From Aurantiacibacter marinus (lineage in GTDB: Bacteria; Pseudomonadota; Alphaproteobacteria; Sphingomonadales; Sphingomonadaceae): DNA of 64,000 nucleotides. Of the stretch, positions 1 to 8,657 are shown piece after piece (within the stretch, counting starts at the first letter, position 1; every line of letters starts with the position of its first letter). The stretch covers positions 1-64,000 of the forward strand of contig NZ_LDCP01000004.1 of the NCBI RefSeq assembly GCF_001021555.1, written 5' to 3'. A program made the position numbers and the translations under genes. The notes under the pieces were generated by a model that was given only the letters and a program-made list of their open reading frames with translations, searched no databases and was not told the DNA's origin.

Positions 1-384
1 CCCCCACCACCTCCGCCTCCTCCGCAGGCGCAGTGTAACACGGGCCCCTACATCGTATTCTTCGATTGGGATCAGTCGGACATTACGCCAGAAGCAGCGA
101 CCGTGCTTAACAGCGCTGTCACAGCCTACGGCGATTGCGGAACTGCACGCGTCATGCTTGCCGGTCACACAGACCGTTCGGGCAGCGTAACCTACAACAT
201 GGGCCTGGCAGAGCGTCGTAACGCATCTGTTCAGTCTTATCTGACAGGCCGCGGCATTCCAGCTGCTCGCATCGCAAGCGAAGCTTTCGGTGAAAGCATG
301 CCACGCGTTGCTACGGCAGACGGCGTCCGCGAACTGCAGAACCGCCGCGTTGAAGTGACCTACGGCCCCGGTTCGGGCATGTAA
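1..384 (+). CDS. OmpA-family C-terminal domain protein (5' end missing)
   Basis: The frame is open from base 1, so only the last 127 residues are visible. A proline run and a single Cys precede an OmpA-like peptidoglycan-binding domain with the typical beginning FFDWDQSDITPEA, the motif AGHTDRSGS (the family TDxxG-type loop) and LAERRNASVQSYL. OmpA-type C-terminal domains tie an outer-membrane protein or lipoprotein to peptidoglycan in the periplasm. The N-terminal half, probably a beta-barrel or lipoprotein region, lies outside the window, so the exact subfamily (OmpA porin or Pal-like) is open. A strong hairpin terminator follows 24 bases after the stop. Confidence 0.85.
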   Translation, partial: PPPPPPPPQAQCNTGPYIVFFDWDQSDITPEAATVLNSAVTAYGDCGTARVMLAGHTDRSGSVTYNMGLAERRNASVQSYLTGRGIPAARIASEAFGESMPRVATADGVRELQNRRVEVTYGPGSGM

Positions 385-408
385 GTCCAGCCTAACGGCA
401 GACAAAAG

Positions 409-446
409 AAGGGGCCGGGAGAGCAATCTCCCGGCCCCTTTTGTTT
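409..446 (+). terminator. Rho-independent terminator after the OmpA-like gene
   Basis: A perfect 14-bp stem (AAGGGGCCGGGAGA at 409-422 with its complement at 427-440) closes a GCAA loop and is followed by the T-rich tract TTGTTTT. The A-rich left flank means it could also work on the minus strand, ending the transcript of the CoA-transferase gene. Confidence 0.9.
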
Positions 447-623
447 TGCGGGGTAGTGCTTTCAAAAAAGGCGCATGGGCGCATGCCTGCGATTGCAGCC
501 GGGCCAGTAGGGCGAAGCCCAATCGCACCAACCCACCGCGAGGTGATACGCGCAAGGCATGTGGGGTAAAATTTCGGCGCCGCGGCAGATCGGAAAATGG
601 ACAGCCGATCTCAGGCCAAGGCT

Positions 624-1739
624 TTACCTGTCGTTCGCAGGCAGAACCGGTGAAGCTTTCCCGATCGCCAAATTCGAATCAGAAAAGCGGATTGGCGTGC
701 GCAGGCCCTTCAACCCTTCCTCCAGTTCCACCACCATTCCGCGCGCGATTATCTGCGGATCGGTCAGAGCCTGTTTCACGGTATTGATGGGCCCGGCGGG
801 CACTTTTTGATCTTCCAGCTTCGCCAGCAATTCATCACGGTTCCACTCGCCGATACGGCGGGTGATTGAGGCGGACAGGCTTTCCCGGTTCTTCACCCGC
901 CGCGCGTTGGTGGACCATTCTTCGCGCCGCGGCAGGTCGATGGTTTCGCAGAACCGTTCGAACTGGCGATCATTACCTACGGCCACGATCAACCAGCCGT
1001 CCTTGGCGCGAAACGCCTCATACGGAGCGATATTGGGGTGCGAATTGCCTTGCCGCTTCGGATTGCGTCCGCTGCTGAGATAATTCATCGCCTGATTGGC
1101 AAGAGTGCCCACCATCACGTCGAACAAGGCCATATCAACCAGCTGGCCGCGCCCGGTGGCCTCGCGGTGCCGAAGGGCTGCCTGAATGCCGATCACAGCG
1201 TATAGCCCCGTCAGAATGTCGGCATAGGCAACACCGATTTTCTGCGGCGCACGATCGGGCTCGCCGGTCAGATCCATTATCCCGCTCATGCCCTGGATGA
1301 TGAAATCATATCCGGCGCGTGCCGCATATGGCCCATCGTGTCCGAAGCCGGTTATCGAACAATAGACAAGGCGTGGATGGCCAGCGTGCAGCGTTTCATA
1401 ATCCAGACCGAATTTCTTGAGGCCACCCACTTTGAAGTTTTCAATCACCACATCCGCATCGGCAATCAGCGCCTTTACGCGGGCCAGGTCCGTTGCATTT
1501 GTAAAGTCGGCAACAATGCTGTCCTTGCCGCGATTGGCGGCGTGGAAATAGGCGGCATCCTTGCTGCCATCGTTGCGGTCAACAAACGGCGGGCCCCAGC
1601 CGCGCGTATCATCGCCCGCCGGGCTTTCGATCTTGACGACATCTGCGCCCAGATCGGCAAGCACCTGCCCTGCCCATGGCCCCGCCAGAATGCGGGCCAG
1701 TTCCACAACCTTAAGGCCTTTGAGCGGTGTATCGTTCAC
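624..1739 (-). CDS. Class III CoA-transferase (CaiB/BaiF family)
   Basis: This 371-residue protein begins LKGLKVVELARILAGPW, the usual opening of CaiB/BaiF (formyl-CoA transferase type) enzymes, and continues with ADVVKIESP and the CoA-site segment NRGKDSIVADF. Asp174 in AYADILTG matches the catalytic Asp that forms the acyl anhydride in this family. Such enzymes move CoA between carboxylic acids in the cytoplasm; the substrate cannot be told from sequence. It starts with GTG, four bases after the stop of the upstream methyltransferase gene, so the two are probably co-transcribed. Length is normal for the family (about 380-420), slightly short. Confidence 0.88.
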   Translation of the reverse strand: MNDTPLKGLKVVELARILAGPWAGQVLADLGADVVKIESPAGDDTRGWGPPFVDRNDGSKDAAYFHAANRGKDSIVADFTNATDLARVKALIADADVVIENFKVGGLKKFGLDYETLHAGHPRLVYCSITGFGHDGPYAARAGYDFIIQGMSGIMDLTGEPDRAPQKIGVAYADILTGLYAVIGIQAALRHREATGRGQLVDMALFDVMVGTLANQAMNYLSSGRNPKRQGNSHPNIAPYEAFRAKDGWLIVAVGNDRQFERFCETIDLPRREEWSTNARRVKNRESLSASITRRIGEWNRDELLAKLEDQKVPAGPINTVKQALTDPQIIARGMVVELEEGLKGLRTPIRFSDSNLAIGKASPVLPANDR

Positions 1740-1743
1740 TTTT

Positions 1744-2355
1744 TCAGCCGCCCTTGCGGTAAACGCAGATCATGGATTTCGCGAGCTGAGGGATACGCCC
1801 GGCCCGTTCAAAGCCGATCTCTTCCATACCGACGCGGTTGAAAAGCGTGCCCAGCGTCTGCCGGCTGAAGAACTTGATATGGCCACCTTCCCAAAGCGCA
1901 GTGAAATGACCGTCCATCTTGCCTGTTACCGCCAGCGCGAGGTTTTTGAGGTATCCGTGATAGGGGGTGGAAATGATGGCAACGCCGCCAGGTTCCAGCA
2001 AATCATGCACCCTTTCGGCATAAAGCTTGGGCGAAAACACATGCTCGACCACTTCCAGGCTGATGACGACTGGAAAAGTTCCGAAGCGAGCCGCCAGATC
2101 CTCCTCGGTCGATCCTTGATGCAGGTCCAGCCCACGCTGTGTTGCTACCGCAAGGCCGCTAGCCGATGGATCGACCCCGGTAACCGAAAAGCCCTCGGCG
2201 TGAAGACGGGCAGCGGTGGAGCCGTTGCCGCAGCCAAGTTCAAACACACGCTTCGAAGATGCATGCGTTTGAAGCAAAGGCATCAATACAGGCATCAAAT
2301 AGCCGTGTGAAGCTGCTGCCTCGCTCGTTTTGAAATCGTAAACCGATACGTCCAT
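1744..2355 (-). CDS. Class I SAM-dependent methyltransferase (UbiG-like fold)
   Basis: The protein carries the SAM-binding motif I VFELGCGNGSTAARL and the post-I acidic strand VTGVDPS. These are followed by VISLEVVEHVF and GGVAIISTPYHG, the order seen in UbiG-like methyltransferases of small molecules. I chose ATG 2355 (203 residues, beginning MDVSVYDFKTS) because homology-like sequence starts there. An in-frame ATG at 2493 would add 46 residues rich in Cys, His and Asn that look untranslated. It lies directly upstream of the CoA-transferase gene. The substrate is unknown; a glycan or lipid methylation role is possible but not shown. Confidence 0.8.
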   Translation of the reverse strand: MDVSVYDFKTSEAAASHGYLMPVLMPLLQTHASSKRVFELGCGNGSTAARLHAEGFSVTGVDPSASGLAVATQRGLDLHQGSTEEDLAARFGTFPVVISLEVVEHVFSPKLYAERVHDLLEPGGVAIISTPYHGYLKNLALAVTGKMDGHFTALWEGGHIKFFSRQTLGTLFNRVGMEEIGFERAGRIPQLAKSMICVYRKGG

Positions 2356-2529
2356 TGAATAAAACTGCCTTTTGGGATCATTCACATGGTGAAATGCATG
2401 AAAAGCATTTTGGCATAGCGTGATCACGCCGTCACCTGTGCAATTGTAACCCGGCCAACCGTTTCCGCGATTAATGGCGAGGTGCGTTATCAAATCACTG
2501 GCTGCGGACTGGTGCCAACAGGTGCAGTG

Positions 2530-2973
2530 TCAGGCGGCAATGGCAACCTCTCCCGGTCGATCATCGTCATTGGCTGGGACAGACTTTGTCCGGTTGGTGG
2601 ACGCAGCCCTTTTTCGCCGGGCACTTTTGATACGCAGCGGGCGGCGAAGCAAATGTGTCACCTTGCTTGTTGCCGACCGGACAGTTTCCCACACCGACAT
2701 AGCCAGACCGAAGATCACTGCGTCGATATAGATCGCCAGTTCCATGGCATAGGCTGCGAAGAATTCCGGCCCGAGCAGTGCCAGAAACTCGCCACCACTC
2801 AGCATTAGCGGCACAAGAACAATAACGTAAACCAGATGGTGCGTGCGGAACCGTGAAAGCCAGAAAACCGGTCGGTCGATCAACTGTTGATGACAAAGCC
2901 GCGCGAAGTCCGTTTGTGGAAACATCAGCATGGCGACAAGGGCGCAGAGCAAGAAGCCGGTGAGTACGATCAT
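2530..2973 (-). CDS. Small membrane protein of unknown function
   Basis: The 147-residue protein has hydrophobic stretches near residues 1-17, about 48-72 and about 76-95, and a basic tail rich in Arg/Lys (RRPLRIKSARRKRAAS). I do not recognise the family. It is divergent from the esterase gene. A perfect TATAAT sits eight bases before the ATG, with no ribosome-binding site between, so the message may be leaderless or translation may begin at the internal Met at 2931. Topology suggests an inner-membrane protein with a cytoplasmic basic tail. Confidence 0.6.
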   Translation of the reverse strand: MIVLTGFLLCALVAMLMFPQTDFARLCHQQLIDRPVFWLSRFRTHHLVYVIVLVPLMLSGGEFLALLGPEFFAAYAMELAIYIDAVIFGLAMSVWETVRSATSKVTHLLRRPLRIKSARRKRAASTNRTKSVPANDDDRPGEVAIAA

Positions 2974-2981
2974 GCGCCAGT

Positions 2982-2987
2982 ATTATA
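2982..2987 (-). promoter_or_regulatory. Consensus -10 box close to a start codon
   Basis: TATAAT on the minus strand, 8 bases from the ATG at 2973. No clear TTGACA-like -35 was seen at the usual distance, so this is a candidate only. Confidence 0.35.
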
Positions 2988-3075
2988 TACCGATGGAAAA
3001 AAGGAAAGACCTTGCCGTGATGGCAATCGACCGCCTAAATCCCGGCACCACAGCTCAGCAGGATACAGACTTTCC

Positions 3076-3948
3076 ATGAAATTTGTCCTCGCAGGAATTC
3101 CTGTTCTGGCACTCGCCGGGGTCGCGATATCCTATTTCATCTCGCCACTGCATACCTTCAACACGCTGGTACCCAAGGATAGCGACAGTCGTTTGGCAGC
3201 AGAGGGTGTCGCCTATGGCGATAACGCCCGCCAGCAACTTGATATCTACGTTCCGGAAGGTGCGGCAAATGGCCCGCGCCCGGTGATCGTGTGGTTCTAT
3301 GGCGGCAGCTGGAACAGCGGTTCACGTGAAGGATATGCCTTTGCCGGACGCGCCCTGGCGGCGCGCGGTTTTGTGACTGTGGTGGCTGATTACCGCCTGG
3401 TGCCCGAAGTGCGCTTCCCAGGTTTTGTGGAGGACGGCGCAGCTGCCGTTCGCTGGGTGCGTGCCAATATCGGCGAATATGGCGGAGATGGAGACCGGAT
3501 CGTTCTCGCGGGTCATTCAGCAGGTGCTTATATCGGGGCAATGCTGGCCAATGATCCGCAGTGGCTGGGCGATGATAGGGCGGCGGTTGCAGGGTTTGCA
3601 GGTTTGGCCGGACCTTATGATTTCTATCCCTTCGACACATCTTCAACGGTAGAGGCATTTGGTCAATGGCCGGATGGCGCCGAAACTCAGCCTGTGACCT
3701 TTGCAGACGGCAGCGCCCCGCCTGCGTTGCTGCTTACCGGAACAGACGACACCACAGTCAAACCCCGCAACTCGGAAGCACTGACGGCAAGACTCGGAGA
3801 GGCTGGCGTCGAGGCAGAATTGATACATTATGCGGAAGTTGATCACATCGATATCGTGATCGCGCTGGCCCGGCCCTTGCGCGGCAGAGCGCCCGTGCTG
3901 GATGACATGGCAGGCTTTGCCGCGCGCGTTACGGCGCCCGCGCAATAG
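3076..3948 (+). CDS. Exported or membrane-anchored alpha/beta hydrolase (BD-FAE-like esterase)
   Basis: The protein has 290 residues. An N-terminal hydrophobic segment (residues 3-23) is followed by an esterase core: FYGGSW around residue 75 replaces the HGGxW oxyanion motif, the nucleophile is Ser148 in GHSAG, and Asp225 (TGTDDTTV) and His257 (EVDHID) complete the triad. The order is typical of the bacterial esterase/lipase group that includes carboxylesterases and feruloyl-esterase-like enzymes. ATG 3076 is preferred because the 63 codons before it in frame are polar and unlike a leader. Tyr in place of the first His of the oxyanion motif is a small deviation. The natural ester is not predictable. 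Confidence 0.85.
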   Translation: MKFVLAGIPVLALAGVAISYFISPLHTFNTLVPKDSDSRLAAEGVAYGDNARQQLDIYVPEGAANGPRPVIVWFYGGSWNSGSREGYAFAGRALAARGFVTVVADYRLVPEVRFPGFVEDGAAAVRWVRANIGEYGGDGDRIVLAGHSAGAYIGAMLANDPQWLGDDRAAVAGFAGLAGPYDFYPFDTSSTVEAFGQWPDGAETQPVTFADGSAPPALLLTGTDDTTVKPRNSEALTARLGEAGVEAELIHYAEVDHIDIVIALARPLRGRAPVLDDMAGFAARVTAPAQ

Positions 3949-3980
3949 CAATCTGCGCGCGCCTGCGTTAGGTATTGCCG

Positions 3981-4793
3981 ATGGCATCTCTCGGTTTCTC
4001 GGTTGATGAATTGCTTCCTCGCGCGCGCGGCGGCGGGGCGCTGAAAATGGGACTGACAGCACTTTCCGAAAGAGAATGGCTGCAATCAAATCCTGACCTT
4101 GCTGCACGTGCTGCTGCGTTCGATAACCATCCCGCCAGCGTCCAGCTTACACCCGCTGCATGTGCGGCAGGCGAAGAACTGGCAGCCATGCTGGGCGTCG
4201 AGGGAGGGCTGGAAGGCGCTGCACGTTCGGTGTGGGAAGATATCTGCCTGCTTGCGGCTAACAATGACGACGGACCATATCGCCTGATCGGTGCCGCGGT
4301 TGCATTTCCGACTGACTGGCATCCCGCCGATAAACTTGGGCAACCGCTGATCGGCCTGCACAAACCAATCCATGGCTATGCAGAGCAGCTTGCCACCGGC
4401 GTGGATCACTTCATGGCGAAGCTGAAGCCGGGACGGATTTTCGGGCGCTGCAACTGGTTCGTCAGTCCGACGCCCGCGTTGCGCTGGATCGACACTGAGC
4501 CCCCTGCGCTGACGTTTGCCCATGTGACGCACGAAAATGCAGGCCTATCGCTGTTCGTGCGCAGCGAACGGCAAACATTGCGTCGCCTGCCAGAAACGGG
4601 TGCGATAGTGTTTACGATCGGCGTCTATGTTACCGCGCTGGGCGAGCTTTCAGCCTCGAATGTCGCACGCATGGCAGAGGCACTGGCGACAATTCCGCCG
4701 CAGGAGACAGAGCGGCGCGGTGCGGCATACTTCGCTCCGCAACTGCAAGCCTTTGCCGCTGACATTGCTGCAACTGCTGGTGAATTTTCTTGA
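3981..4793 (+). CDS. Heme-dependent oxidative N-demethylase family protein (DUF3445-like)
   Basis: The sequence shows the family's central region: DGPYRLIGAAVAFPTDWHP, LGQPLIGLHKPIHGY and RCNWFVSPTPALRW, followed by LFVRSERQTLRRLP and VFTIGVYVTAL. In this family a heme-b PAS-like domain binds a methylated amine such as dimethylamine and releases formaldehyde. The assignment rests on these motifs only. ATG 3981 gives 270 residues; a TTG two codons earlier is possible. The gene begins 32 bases after the esterase stop and points the same way, so the two may be co-transcribed, although no functional link is obvious. Confidence 0.75.
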   Translation: MASLGFSVDELLPRARGGGALKMGLTALSEREWLQSNPDLAARAAAFDNHPASVQLTPAACAAGEELAAMLGVEGGLEGAARSVWEDICLLAANNDDGPYRLIGAAVAFPTDWHPADKLGQPLIGLHKPIHGYAEQLATGVDHFMAKLKPGRIFGRCNWFVSPTPALRWIDTEPPALTFAHVTHENAGLSLFVRSERQTLRRLPETGAIVFTIGVYVTALGELSASNVARMAEALATIPPQETERRGAAYFAPQLQAFAADIAATAGEFS

Positions 4794-5165
4794 GCCAAGG
4801 GCTGGGAGATGTTTCCGCCCGCTCTGATTGCCCGCTCTGATTGCCCGCGAGCATTGCAGTCAGCCCGATCTTGGCGTATTGCTGCGATAATACACTTTGG
4901 TCGATGTGCATCGGTGGTTCCTCGATAGGCGGTTCCGCTTGCGCGTTTGCTTCACGACACAGAAGCAGCAATCGGAATAGCCCGGCAACTGGCCCATTTT
5001 ATCGAATGGAAACAAAGCAATTGCGTATGTCACAAGGTTGCGCATACATCAGTAGTGAGATGCTTCGGGTGTTGGTGACAAAGTCGTAATTGGAACATGC
5101 AGCGCGTCTGGTTAAGACATTTTTGGGATGCGCATAGGGGACGTAACATCAGGGGACTGCATTTC
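4794..5165. other. Intergenic region with a short tandem repeat, no convincing gene
   Basis: These 372 bases contain a 13-bp direct repeat (GCCCGCTCTGATT, 2.5 copies, 4817-4848). Reading frames on both strands overlap the ends of the neighbouring genes and lack ribosome-binding sites. No terminator with a T tract was seen. The part near 5130-5165 must hold the start signal of the efflux operon. Confidence 0.6.
4817..4848. repeat. 13-bp tandem repeat, 2.5 copies
   Basis: GCCCGCTCTGATT is repeated at 4817-4829 and 4830-4842, followed by the partial copy GCCCGC. It lies 24 bases after the stop of the N-demethylase-like gene and outside any gene. Confidence 0.8.
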
Positions 5166-6632
5166 ATGCAAAGGATTGGCGGACAGGCACGCCTTTGGGC
5201 TGTTGCTCCTGCCATGATGGCGCTTGGCGCTTGTACTACGCCGCAGGTTGATGTTGTCACCCCGGCTATAGCTGTGCCGGTTGAATGGGCGCAACGTGAT
5301 CCTGCCCCGGTTTCAACCGATCTCACCCAGTATTGGGATCTGCTAGGCGACCCGCTCCTTGCCGAATTTGTCGAGCAGGCCATCATAGAAAATCGCGACC
5401 TCGCCGTAGGCGCCGCGCGCCTTGATCAGGCGCGGTCTTCGCTTGTGCAGGCGCGCGCAGGCTATCTGCCCGGCGTATCCGCCTCTGGAGGTATCAACCG
5501 CGATGTCGGTGATTTCGCCCGCAACGGCGTGCAGTTCTCGCTTGGCGCTGATGCAACGTGGGAAGCCGATCTCTTTGGCCAAATTTCCGGCAGCGTACGG
5601 GCTGCAGAGGCTGATCTTGCGTCGTCTGGCTATTCACTCGCGGATTTGCAGCGCCTGATCGTAGGGCAAGTCGCCATCGCCACGATCAATGCGCGCGCCA
5701 CGGCGCAGCAATTGGAAATCGCCCGCAGCACGCTCGCCTATCAGGAGGACAACCTCCAGATCGCGCACTGGCGCAACCAGGCTGGACTGGTGTCCAGTCT
5801 CGATGTGGAGCAAGCCCGCACCCAGCGCGCCCAGACCGCCGCAAGCATTCCACTTCTGGAGAGCAGCCTGACGGCCACTGCCAACGCCATCTCCACGCTA
5901 ATCGGTGAACCGCCGGGCCGCGTATTGGATGCGATTATCGAAACCGAACCCGCGCCTGTGCCCGATCCGCAAATGCTGATGGGTTTTGAAGCGCCAGCAG
6001 AAGTTTTGCAGCGCCGTCCGGATGTACGTGCAGCGGAAGCTTCTCTGGTTGCAAGCAGCGCACGCATTGGCGTTGCCCGGGCGCAATTGCTGCCGCTGGT
6101 TCGCCTTTCCGGCAGCATCGGGACGGGCCAGGCGAACCTTGGCAGCCTGTTCGATATTCTCAGCGGCAGTCTGTTTGCAGGCGTGAGCCAGCTGATTTTC
6201 GACGGTGGCCGCACGCGGGCACAGATTGATAACGCAGAAGCAGGCGCGCGCGCTTCGCTTGCCAGCTGGGAACAGACAATCCTTGGCGCGCTGGAAGACG
6301 TGGAAAGCGCCGCCGTGGATCAGCGCACCGCAGACGAACGGGTCGACATCAATCTGGAAGGCCTTGATGCGGCCAGCAATTCCGCGCTGCTTGCGCGAAG
6401 CCAGTATCAGGCAGGCCTCACCGATTTTCGGACCCTGCTTACGGCGGAAAACCAGCTTCTTTCCGCGCGCAACAGCCTGGTCAATGCGCAGGCCGACCGC
6501 GCTACCGCCTTTGTCCGCCTGACGCAGGCGCTGGGTGGCGGCTGGGCCGGTGCCGATTACAATTTTCCGCTGCGTGACGCTGCAACCAGCCCAAGCACCG
6601 CGGATAGCCAAGCCGACAGGGATTCCGAATGA
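5166..6632 (+). CDS. Outer-membrane efflux lipoprotein (TolC/NodT family)
   Basis: The 488-residue protein begins with a lipoprotein signal (LAVAP-type hydrophobic stretch, then lipobox LGAC, so Cys about residue 23 would be lipidated). It continues with two TolC repeats: TQYWDLLGDPLLAEFVEQA, NRDLAVGAARLDQARS, then LLQRRPDVRAAEASLVA in the second half. Such proteins form the trimeric outer-membrane channel of tripartite pumps. ATG 5166 is preferred to one 69 bases upstream because it places the signal peptide correctly and has AGGGG upstream. The stop overlaps the adaptor gene (ATGA), which fixes the operon OMF-adaptor-ATPase-permease. Confidence 0.92.
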   Translation: MQRIGGQARLWAVAPAMMALGACTTPQVDVVTPAIAVPVEWAQRDPAPVSTDLTQYWDLLGDPLLAEFVEQAIIENRDLAVGAARLDQARSSLVQARAGYLPGVSASGGINRDVGDFARNGVQFSLGADATWEADLFGQISGSVRAAEADLASSGYSLADLQRLIVGQVAIATINARATAQQLEIARSTLAYQEDNLQIAHWRNQAGLVSSLDVEQARTQRAQTAASIPLLESSLTATANAISTLIGEPPGRVLDAIIETEPAPVPDPQMLMGFEAPAEVLQRRPDVRAAEASLVASSARIGVARAQLLPLVRLSGSIGTGQANLGSLFDILSGSLFAGVSQLIFDGGRTRAQIDNAEAGARASLASWEQTILGALEDVESAAVDQRTADERVDINLEGLDAASNSALLARSQYQAGLTDFRTLLTAENQLLSARNSLVNAQADRATAFVRLTQALGGGWAGADYNFPLRDAATSPSTADSQADRDSE

Positions 6633-7927
6633 GCCAGACCGAAACTGCAACGCCCGCTGACGGCGACATCGAAACCTATCTCGATGAAGGCAAGCCCAAG
6701 AAATGGTATAAACGCAAGCGTTGGTGGGCATTGGCACTTCTCATCATCTTGGCGGTGGTGGGGGTAACCCAGTGCTCCGGCGGCAAAGAAGCGCCCGATT
6801 ACATCACTGCCGAGGTGGAGACGCGATCGCTTGATCTTACCGTAACCGCGACCGGTAATCTGCGCCCGACCAATCAGGTTGAGGTCGGCTCCGAAGTTTC
6901 GGGCCGGATCGATCGCGTGCTGGTGGATGTCAATGACCAGGTCAGCCGCGGACAGGTTCTGGCGATTATCAACACCGAAGTCATCAGCGACCAGATCCGC
7001 CAAAGCCGCGCCAATCTGACCGCGACCCAGGCGCAGGTTGCGCAGGCCCAGGCCACGCTCGATGGCGATCAGGCCCAGCTAGGCCGGCTTCTGGAAGTGC
7101 AGCGCCTGTCAGGTGGCCGCGTGCCGAGTGCCGCCGAAATCGATCTGGCCCGTGCCGCAGTCAATCGCGGCCGCGCCAGCGTGGCCGCGGCGCAGGCCAA
7201 TGTCAGCGCAGCCCGCGCGCAGCTTTCTTCCTCTCAGGTCAGCCTTGACCGCGCCACGATCCGCTCTCCTGTTTCCGGCGTAGTGCTCGCCCGTCAGGTG
7301 GAACCTGGCCAAACCGTTGTCGCCAGTTTCAATACGCCGACCCTGTTCGTGCTGGCCGAGGACCTTGCCACAATGCAGCTACGCGTCGATCTGGACGAGG
7401 CCGATGTCGGTCAGGTCGAAACCGGACAAACCTCCACCTTCACCGTGGATGCCTACCCGGGCCGCCGCTTTCCTGCGACAGTAGAGCGGGTCGATCTTGC
7501 CTCCAACAACATCGCGCTGCAAAGCCAGCAGCAGCAGGGCCAACAGGTCGTCAGCTATGAAGCGCGACTTACCGTTGGCAACAATGAAGGCCTGCTGCGC
7601 CCTGGAATGACAGCAACGGCCACCATCGCCACACAAAGCACTGGCCAGCAAATGCTGGTCCCCAACGGTGCACTGCGCTTTGACCCTGACGCAGAAGACG
7701 ACTCCGGCGGCATTTTCCAAGACCCGGATTTTGGGCTGGAACAGAACGATGACGCCACCATCGGGGTCGGCAGTCGTCAGATGGTCTACGTTGTCCAGGC
7801 CGATGGCACGTTGCGCGGGATAGAGGTCGTGACAGGCGAGAGCGACGGCCGGTTTACCGTCGTTACTTCAGATGACTTGACCGAAGAGATGAAAGTCGTG
7901 ACCGGCATTCGCGCAGGCGGGCAGTAA
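6629..7927 (+). CDS. macA: Periplasmic adaptor subunit of a MacAB-type ABC exporter
   Basis: This 432-residue protein has a cytoplasmic N terminus, one membrane helix (about residues 33-50, WWALALLIILAVV), a biotinyl-lipoyl-like half (TATGNLRPTNQVEVGSEVSG), and a long Ala/Gln-rich coiled-coil hairpin (about 120-200). The second lipoyl half follows (TIRSPVSGVVLARQVEPGQTV), then beta-barrel domains. This is the HlyD/MacA order. The C-terminal part contains an acidic insertion (DPDAEDDSGG) near residue 350. The adaptor would link the ABC transporter in the inner membrane to the TolC-like protein encoded just upstream. The substrate (macrolide, siderophore or peptide) is not predictable. Confidence 0.9.
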   Translation: MSQTETATPADGDIETYLDEGKPKKWYKRKRWWALALLIILAVVGVTQCSGGKEAPDYITAEVETRSLDLTVTATGNLRPTNQVEVGSEVSGRIDRVLVDVNDQVSRGQVLAIINTEVISDQIRQSRANLTATQAQVAQAQATLDGDQAQLGRLLEVQRLSGGRVPSAAEIDLARAAVNRGRASVAAAQANVSAARAQLSSSQVSLDRATIRSPVSGVVLARQVEPGQTVVASFNTPTLFVLAEDLATMQLRVDLDEADVGQVETGQTSTFTVDAYPGRRFPATVERVDLASNNIALQSQQQQGQQVVSYEARLTVGNNEGLLRPGMTATATIATQSTGQQMLVPNGALRFDPDAEDDSGGIFQDPDFGLEQNDDATIGVGSRQMVYVVQADGTLRGIEVVTGESDGRFTVVTSDDLTEEMKVVTGIRAGGQ

Positions 7928-7934
7928 GCGCGAC

Positions 7935-8657
7935 GTGACGCAGCACAAACTCATCGAATTGGAAGGCATCACGAAGACCTTCGGCAAAGGCCCGGCGGCG
8001 TTCCAGGCGCTGAAGGGCGTGGACATGAAAATTGATCGCGGCGATTTCGTTGCGATCATGGGTCCGTCCGGATCGGGTAAATCCACCACGATGAACATCC
8101 TGGGCTGTCTTGACGTGCCTACAGATGGAATATTCCGGTTTCGGGGTATCGAAGTCCAGGCGCTCACCCGCGACCAGCGCTCGCTCCTGCGGCGGCGCTA
8201 TCTCGGTTTCGTCTTTCAGGGCTTCAATCTTCTGGCGCGCACGACCGCGCTGGAAAATGTGGAATTGCCGCTGCTGTATCGCGGCGAGACCAAGAAACAG
8301 CGCCGCATCGCTGCCGAACGCTCGCTCGACAAAGTTGGCCTGTTGCCCTGGGCCTCGCACACACCGGCTGAATTGTCCGGCGGTCAGCAGCAACGCGTTG
8401 CGATTGCCCGCGCGCTGGTGACTGATCCCGACGTGCTGCTGGCGGACGAGCCGACAGGTAACCTCGATACTGAACGATCGCTGGAAATCATGGAACTGCT
8501 CACCGACCTCAGCGATACCGGCATCACCGTGCTGATGGTGACGCACGAGGAAGAAATGGCCGAATATGCACGCACCATCGTGCATTTCCGCGATGGACTT
8601 GTCGCGCGAATTGATCGCGGCCACAAATCGGGCGCGCCATTGAAGGAGAAAGTCTGA
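7935..8657 (+). CDS. ABC exporter ATP-binding subunit (MacB/LolD type)
   Basis: The 240-residue ATPase shows Walker A GPSGSGKS (residues 43-50), the Q-loop GFVFQGFNLLARTTALENVELPL, signature LSGGQQQRVAIARAL and Walker B VLLADEPTGNLD, followed by the switch His in MVTHEEE. The MNILGCLD sequence after Walker A is typical of MacB/LolD ATPases. It starts with GTG at 7935, eight bases after the adaptor stop, and its stop overlaps the permease start by one base (TGATG). In Escherichia coli MacB the ATPase and permease are one chain; here they are separate. Confidence 0.93.
   Translation: MTQHKLIELEGITKTFGKGPAAFQALKGVDMKIDRGDFVAIMGPSGSGKSTTMNILGCLDVPTDGIFRFRGIEVQALTRDQRSLLRRRYLGFVFQGFNLLARTTALENVELPLLYRGETKKQRRIAAERSLDKVGLLPWASHTPAELSGGQQQRVAIARALVTDPDVLLADEPTGNLDTERSLEIMELLTDLSDTGITVLMVTHEEEMAEYARTIVHFRDGLVARIDRGHKSGAPLKEKV

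Noticed and set aside
4630-4971. 113-codon minus-strand ORF overlapping the N-demethylase-like gene
   Set aside because: No ribosome-binding site, half antisense to a real gene, no family features.
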